In this document: positions 58,101 through 64,000 of the stretch, one piece after another
Position numbering within the stretch: position 1 is the stretch's first letter
Layout: each line of letters starts with the position of its first letter
Source of the DNA: Roseibium aggregatum
GTDB taxonomy: Bacteria; Pseudomonadota; Alphaproteobacteria; Rhizobiales; Stappiaceae
Reading direction: 5' to 3'
Length of the DNA stretch: 64,000 bases
NCBI RefSeq assembly: GCF_017309185.1
Contig: NZ_JAEKJZ010000003.1
Coordinates: forward strand, 310,001 to 374,000
Made by a program: the position numbers and the translations under genes
The notes under the pieces: model-generated
Database searches by the model: none
Told to the model about the DNA's origin: nothing
The model's input: the letters and a program-made list of their open reading frames with translations, nothing else

Positions 58101-58988
58101 ATGCGCAATCTGCCTCACCTGATCTATCTGGAAGCCTTCGAAGCGGCTGCGAGACATTTGAGCTTCACGCGCGCGGCGGAAGAACTGAACTGCACGCAGG
58201 CGGCGATCAGTCAAAGGGTGCGGGCGCTGGAGCATTTCTTTTCTAGACCCTTGTTTCACCGGCGCAGCAACGGTCTGGAACTGACCGAGGTCGGCGCGGC
58301 CTATCTGCCGGGGATCGCCGATGCGCTCGACCGGGCGGCGACAGCCACCGAAGGGCTCCTGGGGGCGCGGGCACCGGCGAGCGTGACGGTTTCCGCGCCG
58401 GTCAGTTTCGTGCTGCTCTGGCTGGCGAAGAATGTGAACCGTTTCGCCGACGCCCATCCCGAGGTCGAGGTGCGGCTCAACAGCACGGTCTGGACCGATC
58501 CGAATGTCGAACTGGCGGACCTGAGCATTGAGGTGATGGACAGTGCCCAGCCGGTCTCGGGCGCGCGCCGGCTCGGGCGGGAACGCCTGATGCTCGTTTG
58601 CGATCCCGAGACTGCGGCAAGAGCGGAGGAGATGCCAAGTGCCGATTGGGTCAATGCGGGAAGGCTGGTTTATGTGCAGGGCAAGATGCAGCTTCTCGAC
58701 CGCTGGGCCGCTAAGCAGGGCATTCCTCTCACGCCGGGGGGCGCTCCGGTCAAGGTGGACAGCGTGGCCGCGGCCCTGGAGCTGATCTCAAGCGCGGGCG
58801 GCATCACGGCGGTCATGTCGACCTATGCGGAGGGCTATCTGACTTCCGGCCGGCTCGTCGCTCCATTCGGCCCGGGAGAGCTTCTCTCCCAGGCCCTGCA
58901 TGTTTTTCCGAACCGGCAGGGGCGGATGTCCCGATCGGCATCCGCTTTTCTGGAGTGGATATCCAGTGAGTTTACCGCTTTAGCTTAA
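58101..58988 (+). CDS. LysR-family regulator, GcvA-like
   Basis: This 295-residue protein has a GcvA-type HTH (LPHLIYLEAFEAAARHLSFTRAA in essence, then CTQAAISQRVRALE) and an effector domain (about 90-290) with the SVAAALELISSAGGITAVM region. GcvA relatives respond to glycine and one-carbon status. It is divergent from soxBDAG-purU and probably controls it. Its stop codon overlaps the stop of the convergent gene by 4 bp. Confidence 0.9.
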   Translation: MRNLPHLIYLEAFEAAARHLSFTRAAEELNCTQAAISQRVRALEHFFSRPLFHRRSNGLELTEVGAAYLPGIADALDRAATATEGLLGARAPASVTVSAPVSFVLLWLAKNVNRFADAHPEVEVRLNSTVWTDPNVELADLSIEVMDSAQPVSGARRLGRERLMLVCDPETAARAEEMPSADWVNAGRLVYVQGKMQLLDRWAAKQGIPLTPGGAPVKVDSVAAALELISSAGGITAVMSTYAEGYLTSGRLVAPFGPGELLSQALHVFPNRQGRMSRSASAFLEWISSEFTALA

Positions 58989-60400
58989 GGCGTTTCGAGC
59001 GCCGGACGCGACCAGCCGTCGAACGCCGAAACAAATCGCGCGCTGATCCAGCCGCCGTTGGACAACTGGTACCAGACCCCCTGCGGTCCCGGCACGACCC
59101 GGCACGCGGCGATCTGGATTTCCTCTCCGGCCCGCAGGCTGCCGACGGTCGCCGCCTCAAGAGAAGGGCTTTGGCGGACATTGACGTCCCGTCCGACGGT
59201 TCTTTTCCAGTCAACCTCCGACGTATTGTCCGTCGTGCCTCCGTAGGAGAGGACGTCGAGCCCCCAGTATACGAATTTTTTCGTCAGTTTGCCTTCGTTG
59301 CAGCCTGTCGCGAGTGCCAGAAGCGCATTGGTCGCCTTGAACATGCCGTTTCGGTCGCCTTTTTCCGCGCACCAGGCATCTCTTTCGAATTCGCCTGTCT
59401 CGCAAGGACGCCTGCCGGCTGTCATGCGTATCCCGACGGAGCCGTCGCTGTTATATTCAACCGTGCAATATCCCGCTCCGTTGTGGCTCGCGGAGAAGCG
59501 CGGTGAGCCGGCGCGGTCTGCCATGTCCTCGAGACCCAATTCGTTTGCGTCGGCGATGATCATGTCGATCGAACCGAATTCGTACTCGACTTCCGACTTC
59601 AGGATGGAATTCTCCGCCATGAAGAGCTGATTGCACATGGCATTGACGGCATTCATTTTCAGAGCGCTGTCGTTGAGCGGTTGCGCGAGCGGACCGCTGG
59701 ACACCGGGCTCATTCCCATGGCGAAAGTCCTGATCCCGCCGGTCAGGTAAAAGAAGCTGTCCGGAGAACGGTGCGACAGGGCTTCCTCGAGCAGAATGGA
59801 GGGGGCGAGACCGCCCTTGATCAGGGAGACGTAGGTTTGGGTGACCTCATAGGCGAGGTTCATGGCCGTCTGCACGGCGACCAGTTGGTTGGCCTGCTCG
59901 TCGGGCAGGAATGCCATGTGATACCCGAGAAGGGCGCCGACTTCGACAAAACGCGTATCCTCGCCAAGGACAATGTTTCTGGGCGTTGCCGACAGGGTGA
60001 AGGCGAGCGCGCAGGCGGACAGGCACCTTTTGCCCTTCAGCACGAAGACGCCGTACAGGTCCGAGTCCTGAGAGCCGACATTTTCCTGAAGATAGCGGCC
60101 TATCCGAATGCCTTCGGTGAAACTGCCGCCGGGACTGTCGAACACGATGACCTTGCCCCAGGTATCGCCAACGGCTGACTGGAGTTTTTCCAGATCGCCC
60201 TTCTCGATGACGCCTGAAACGTGAAAAATCGCGGTGTCGCCGCCGTAAACGCTGGCATCGCTGTTCTGGCCGCGCGGGTAGAGCAATTTCAGTTCCGACA
60301 GGCGCGGCGCCAGATCCTGCCGGCGCGTGATTTCCGCGGCCTGCGCATGTCCCGCAGCCAAAGTGACCGCTATCAGAATCAGCAATGTCCTTAAAACCAT
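58985..60400 (-). CDS. Exported ClpP-fold (COG3904-like) protein with SH3 domain
   Basis: This 471-residue protein has a Sec signal (cleavage near AQA-AE at residue 22). A ClpP/SDH-like domain (about 55-165) holds VIVFDSPGGSFTEG, the likely nucleophile S128 in RCLSACALAF and H161 in LGYHMAF. The middle has several Cys and no family I recognise. The C-terminus is a bacterial SH3 domain (about 405-460: RDVNVRQSPSLEAATVG and NGGWISARFV) that may bind peptidoglycan. It is divergent from a second protein with the same domain. Protease activity is plausible but unproven. Confidence 0.78.
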   Translation of the reverse strand: MVLRTLLILIAVTLAAGHAQAAEITRRQDLAPRLSELKLLYPRGQNSDASVYGGDTAIFHVSGVIEKGDLEKLQSAVGDTWGKVIVFDSPGGSFTEGIRIGRYLQENVGSQDSDLYGVFVLKGKRCLSACALAFTLSATPRNIVLGEDTRFVEVGALLGYHMAFLPDEQANQLVAVQTAMNLAYEVTQTYVSLIKGGLAPSILLEEALSHRSPDSFFYLTGGIRTFAMGMSPVSSGPLAQPLNDSALKMNAVNAMCNQLFMAENSILKSEVEYEFGSIDMIIADANELGLEDMADRAGSPRFSASHNGAGYCTVEYNSDGSVGIRMTAGRRPCETGEFERDAWCAEKGDRNGMFKATNALLALATGCNEGKLTKKFVYWGLDVLSYGGTTDNTSEVDWKRTVGRDVNVRQSPSLEAATVGSLRAGEEIQIAACRVVPGPQGVWYQLSNGGWISARFVSAFDGWSRPALETP

Positions 60401-60669
60401 AAGACGTATTTTCTCCTGGATGTCTGTCTGCGGAAAACGGCGAAGACAGCCTCAAACAAGTCCAGAAAACCGCCCGGCGCAAGCAAAAACAGGCTTGGCG
60501 CGAGAATTAAGATCGCGCACAAGTGTATGTTTCCAATCCGAAAAATTCCAGGTTGTCGATTTTGTTTGCGGAAACGTTGCCGGGGTGGAACGTGACCCGG
60601 AGATTCCGGCTATTGACTTCTGCTTCTTCCGGCAGACTTGTGTCCTCATATGCAATTCAGTGGGGCAAC

Positions 60670-62127
60670 ATGAAGAATTTTTGGTTGTATTTCTTTTCCC
60701 TGGCAATCCTTGTTGCAGGTGTTTCGTCCGCCAACTCGGCTGAAATCGCGGTCGGCGGAGACCGGTCTCTCAACTGTATTGCCACGATTTCCGGTCCGAT
60801 CGCCACCGGCGACGCCCAGAAGCTCAAATCGTTCCTCGATGATTTGTCGGGACGTTCGAACGAGTCCATCAACGGCGTCAGTCTTCTGGCTTTGCAGGAC
60901 GGCAATACACGGGCGCGCCTGTGCCTCGACAGTCCGGGCGGATCGCTGGCGGAGGCCGTGCGCATGGCGGATCTGCTGCTGAAGGATTTCGGCAGCAACT
61001 ACTGGGTCAATTCGCTGGGCACAGCGGTCCCTTCCGGGGCAACCTGCGCGTCCGCCTGTGCCGTGTTTTTCATGGCCGGAGGCGAAAACACCGAGAGCGA
61101 CATCGGACGCGTGGCGGACCGGGTTCTTCATGTCAACGGAATATTGGGCTTCCATTCGATTTCCATTTCGTTGCCCGAAGCCAACTACAGCCGCGACGAC
61201 GTCGGCAAGGCTTTCGGGCTGGCGCTGAAAAGCATGGGGGCGGTCGCGACGCGGATGGAAGCGCTTAGGCTCCGGCTGTCGCTTCTGCAGACCATGCTCG
61301 CGACAGCGCCTGAAGACATGTACTACGTGGAGACGATTGGTGACGCCGCGCATTGGAACATCCAGCTTGCCGGGCTTCCGATCCTGAGGCAGCCGACACC
61401 CGCCAACATTCATGCGGCCTGTTCAAAACTCTCACGGCAGCTGACGCCGGAGGACGGTTCGACGGCGACGAACTATGCGCACGAAAAGGTTCAGGATGGT
61501 TCGAATGGCGTTCTTCAGCACCGCCTCTGGCCGGAAAACGACATTCGCCGCGACGCTTTCCAGAGTTACAACCAAGCTGAGGACGGTCGGATCGATTTCG
61601 TGAGCGACGGCGGAACCGAGCTCGGAGATATCGGCTGCAGGGGCAGCTACGATCCGTCCACTGGCGAGCTGGTCGCGAGTGTGGAAGCAAGCAATGGCTG
61701 GACCCTGGCGGTTCCGAACGCCTTCCTCTATCCGGGCGGCATGTCGCTCCGGGTTATTCTCGGTCTTGCAGAGGGAGGGGGGGATCTCGCACCGGATCTT
61801 GTGATCGCACAAAAGAGCGAGGCGCCTGTCGATACGACCTGTCTGGTTTTCAAAGGCGAAAACAAGACGGATGAAGACCCGTGCCGAAAAACCGTTGTCA
61901 CGACCTTGAATGCCGGACTGCACAGCCATGGCATCGAGAGCTATCAATGGCCGTCCGGTGGCAAGACGGTTGTCGAACGCGAGGAGGGAAAGGTGCTCAT
62001 CAACGGGGCGGTCGCGGAAGAACTCTGGCGCAAGACGAAGCCGAAGGCCGTTGCCGAAGAAACGGACATCAGCTGCCTGAAAAACTCGGCCTCAGGAAAC
62101 GTGTTCTGTTACAGGCGCGTCTATTGA
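60670..62127 (+). CDS. Exported ClpP-fold (COG3904-like) protein
   Basis: This 485-residue protein has a Sec signal (cleavage near ANSA-E at residue 24) and a ClpP/SDH-like domain: LCLDSPGGSLAEAVRMADLL, S128 in TCASACAVFF and H162 in LGFHSISISL. These Ser/His positions match the divergent paralogue almost residue for residue. The C-terminal 250 residues (VFKGENKTDED, SCLKNSASGNVFCYRRVY) are unlike the paralogue and have no SH3 domain. TGGGGC precedes ATG 60670; the longer open frame lacks a signal. Both genes share a 269-bp divergent region. Confidence 0.78.
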   Translation: MKNFWLYFFSLAILVAGVSSANSAEIAVGGDRSLNCIATISGPIATGDAQKLKSFLDDLSGRSNESINGVSLLALQDGNTRARLCLDSPGGSLAEAVRMADLLLKDFGSNYWVNSLGTAVPSGATCASACAVFFMAGGENTESDIGRVADRVLHVNGILGFHSISISLPEANYSRDDVGKAFGLALKSMGAVATRMEALRLRLSLLQTMLATAPEDMYYVETIGDAAHWNIQLAGLPILRQPTPANIHAACSKLSRQLTPEDGSTATNYAHEKVQDGSNGVLQHRLWPENDIRRDAFQSYNQAEDGRIDFVSDGGTELGDIGCRGSYDPSTGELVASVEASNGWTLAVPNAFLYPGGMSLRVILGLAEGGGDLAPDLVIAQKSEAPVDTTCLVFKGENKTDEDPCRKTVVTTLNAGLHSHGIESYQWPSGGKTVVEREEGKVLINGAVAEELWRKTKPKAVAEETDISCLKNSASGNVFCYRRVY

Positions 62128-62160
62128 CAATTTCCGGATGCCCGAGATCCGGCACAGCTG

Positions 62161-63606
62161 CTAAGGCCGGATCTCGTACTCCTTGTAGCCCGCCGCCCAG
62201 CTGACGCTGCGATTTGTGGTGTCTCCGGTCCAGACCGTGTTCAGGCGGCCGGAGATCTCCTTGATGAAGCCCATCTTGTCGTCGATCGGTTCGAATGTGC
62301 CGTTTGCCGCGAGCAGATCCTCAAGGTCGACCCGGTCTTGCGTCACGATCGCCAGCAGCTTGCCGTTTCCCGCGGGGGCTTCGGCCACGAAGCTGAAGCC
62401 GTAGGAGGGGTCGGGCACCGTCAGTGTCGAGTTGGCCCGGATCTTCCCGGTCTTGCCCGCCGCACGGTCTTCGTCGGTCGGGAACAGCAGGACGAGTTTG
62501 CCCTCCGCCGTCAGGTCGAGCAGGGTGAGATAACCGTCGAGTTCGCTGGTCAGCTGAAACTGGACCTCGTCACCGATCTCATGCATGGCGCCAGGCAGGA
62601 TCCGGACCGCGATCTTGTCCCGTTCGCGTTCCGGCAGAACGTCGGAGACGTCCTCGGAGCTGTCACCCGTGACCGTCTGGACCGGTTCGGCGGGCCGGAC
62701 CGGCTGAAGAACGAAGGCTTCGTTGCGGGGACTGACATTCGGTGTGAACTGAAGCTCCCGGCATTGCTCGACGCCCTGGCACCAGGCTTCCGTCTTGGGA
62801 CGCATGAAGTTGAGCAATTCCGCGGTCGTGATCCGGCCGTTGCCGTTCTGATCCGCCTGTCCGGAGGACAGCCCCTGGATGAGCGTCTGCGTGAAAATGC
62901 CGGATCCGTTGGTTTCCCAGGCTAGTTGATGCGGCAGGGCCGCGGACAGGTTGAGGTGCGTGTCCACCTCTCGTGCAAGCGGTTCCACGTCGCGGGCGTC
63001 GGCGAAGAAGGTGGAAGACCCGGAGAAAGGGAGGTAGCGCGGCCTGGCGTCGATGCCGTCCTTCGCGAGTCCCGGGACGATATCGCGGTTGATGGTGCCG
63101 GAGTGACAGGAATCCGCGATCAGGATCACTTCGCGGCCCTTGAGCATGTTGAGAGCCCGCCCGATCTCGTCGTCGCTGAGCATGTCGCTCGCCTGGTCGC
63201 CGTTGCGGCCGAAATCAGTCGGTACGAAGGTCTCGTCCTTGCCGTCTTCCTCGTCTCCGCTGGTGTCCGGGATCTGCGAACCGTGGCCGGAGTAATAGAT
63301 GATCACCCGGTCGCCGGGCTGGGTCGCTCCGGGCAGCCAGCTCTGGATCGCATTCAGGATCTTCTGCTTGGAGGCGTCTCCATCGACAAGAATGCGGATG
63401 TCGGACTTGGAGAAACCCCAATAGCCTTCGAGGAATTGCGTCATCGCACGAACGTCGTTCGCGGGACCGCTCAGTTGCGCTTTCGGCGGCAGATAGGGGT
63501 ATTCGCCGGCGCCGATCAGCAGGGCCTTTTGCGCTGCCTGGGCCTGCGTTGCGCCAAGTCCCAGGCAAAGGCCGGCCGCGAGCGCTGCGGCTGAAAGGAA
63601 TTTCAC
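62161..63606 (-). CDS. Exported caspase-family peptidase with EF-hand-like loop and DUF4384 domain
   Basis: This 481-residue protein has a Sec signal (cleavage near AQA-AQ at residue 25) and a C14 caspase/metacaspase domain (about 27-275) with catalytic H108 in YYSGHGSQIPD and C167 in IADSCHSGT. An EF-hand-like loop (D252 to E263 in DQNGNGRITTAE) lies at the end of that domain. A DUF4384 domain follows (about 340-440, with VQFQLTSELDGYLTLLDLTAEGKLVLLFP). The GTG start at 63606 overlaps the upstream gene's stop. Metacaspases cleave after Arg/Lys and are often calcium-dependent; the same is inferred here. Confidence 0.85.
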   Translation of the reverse strand: MKFLSAAALAAGLCLGLGATQAQAAQKALLIGAGEYPYLPPKAQLSGPANDVRAMTQFLEGYWGFSKSDIRILVDGDASKQKILNAIQSWLPGATQPGDRVIIYYSGHGSQIPDTSGDEEDGKDETFVPTDFGRNGDQASDMLSDDEIGRALNMLKGREVILIADSCHSGTINRDIVPGLAKDGIDARPRYLPFSGSSTFFADARDVEPLAREVDTHLNLSAALPHQLAWETNGSGIFTQTLIQGLSSGQADQNGNGRITTAELLNFMRPKTEAWCQGVEQCRELQFTPNVSPRNEAFVLQPVRPAEPVQTVTGDSSEDVSDVLPERERDKIAVRILPGAMHEIGDEVQFQLTSELDGYLTLLDLTAEGKLVLLFPTDEDRAAGKTGKIRANSTLTVPDPSYGFSFVAEAPAGNGKLLAIVTQDRVDLEDLLAANGTFEPIDDKMGFIKEISGRLNTVWTGDTTNRSVSWAAGYKEYEIRP

Positions 63607-64000
63607 GGCTGTTCTCCTTTGTGGGAATAAAGTCCGATCCAGTCGAGGCCGAAAGACTGGCCTTTCAGGACATGGCCGAAATCCTGGGCCAGGGCGGCGA
63701 GGTCCCCTGTTGCCTCCGCCGTTTTGACGGCGTCGACGAGACCGGGCTCAAGACGGCCGGTGGTGATCGCGATCAGGTGGTCCGCGCCGAAGGGAGCGAT
63801 CACCTCGGAACGGAATTTCTCCGTTCTTCCGGCGCGCAGCCTGCCGGAGGCCAGGCCGGAACCGCCTTTACGGACGGGGCCGACGAGCTGGATTTCGCCG
63901 GAAGAGGCCAGGTTGAAGAGCACGACATTCTCCTGTGACGGCGACTGGATGGAGAAGGTGACCCGTTCGCCCTCGTAATATGTCCGGCTGCCTTTGGAGA
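63603..64000 (-). CDS. DUF4384-domain protein (3' part only)
   Basis: The frame is open from the window edge to the stop at 63603, giving the last 132 codons. It begins SKGSRTYYEGERVTFSIQ and continues with VVLFNLASSGEIQLVGP, the pattern of a DUF4384 domain, as in the caspase gene it overlaps by 4 bp. DUF4384 is common in envelope proteins beside caspase or kinase domains. The N-terminal part, and any catalytic domain, lies outside the window. Confidence 0.8.
   Translation of the reverse strand, partial: SKGSRTYYEGERVTFSIQSPSQENVVLFNLASSGEIQLVGPVRKGGSGLASGRLRAGRTEKFRSEVIAPFGADHLIAITTGRLEPGLVDAVKTAEATGDLAALAQDFGHVLKGQSFGLDWIGLYSHKGEQP

Overview
The window is a GC-rich, tightly packed bacterial segment with many 4-bp ATGA/TGATG gene overlaps. 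It is dominated by solute uptake (three ABC importers and three TRAP systems) and small-molecule catabolism, each set beside its own GntR, LysR, IclR, TetR or XRE regulator. This gene content (TRAP plus creatinase, four-subunit sarcosine oxidase, a liv operon with a small extra membrane gene, ClpP-fold periplasmic proteins) suggests a marine or host-associated alphaproteobacterium, perhaps near Roseibium/Labrenzia (Stappiaceae). That placement is inference. I see no rRNA, tRNA, CRISPR array, transposase or integrase gene.

Left part (1-15 kb). A GntR/UTRA regulator precedes a TRAP binding-protein gene cut by the window edge. A LysR gene is divergent from a glycerol-3-phosphate-type ABC importer (ATPase, two permeases, binding protein) followed by a metallophosphodiesterase. 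A FadR-type regulator and a CynX/NimT-type MFS exporter come next. Then follow a large GH64/thaumatin-like protein interrupted by small beta modules with an unknown partner gene, a YHS protein and a Tat-exported cysteine hydrolase.

Middle (15-33 kb). A soluble histidine kinase, a DUF1348 protein, and an AhpD-like protein divergent from a TetR regulator lead to creatinase and a spermidine/putrescine-type ABC importer, possibly a creatine uptake system. Next are a complete branched-chain-amino-acid-type liv operon and a HK-RR-PepSY operon divergent from a DUF3500 gene. Paired response-regulator-like boxes lie between the last two.

Right-centre (34-52 kb). Two divergent operons (FAD amino-acid oxidoreductase plus TRAP; ThDP enzyme, enolase-superfamily enzyme, FCD-type GntR and Asp/Glu racemase) share a TGTATACAGA operator. 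An IclR gene is divergent from an enoyl-CoA hydratase/CoA ligase pair. An XRE-cupin regulator is divergent from a TRAP-RidA-MOSC-ferredoxin-reductase operon. That last 6-kb block is flanked by two copies of the ligase gene's 3' end, whose differences all fall at third codon positions.

Right end (52-64 kb). A sarcosine-oxidase-type operon (soxBDAG plus purU) is divergent from a GcvA-like LysR gene. Creatinase 33 kb away would supply its sarcosine, so the window encodes a plausible creatine to sarcosine to glycine plus one-carbon route. The window ends with a divergent pair of ClpP-fold periplasmic proteins and a caspase/DUF4384 operon running off the edge.
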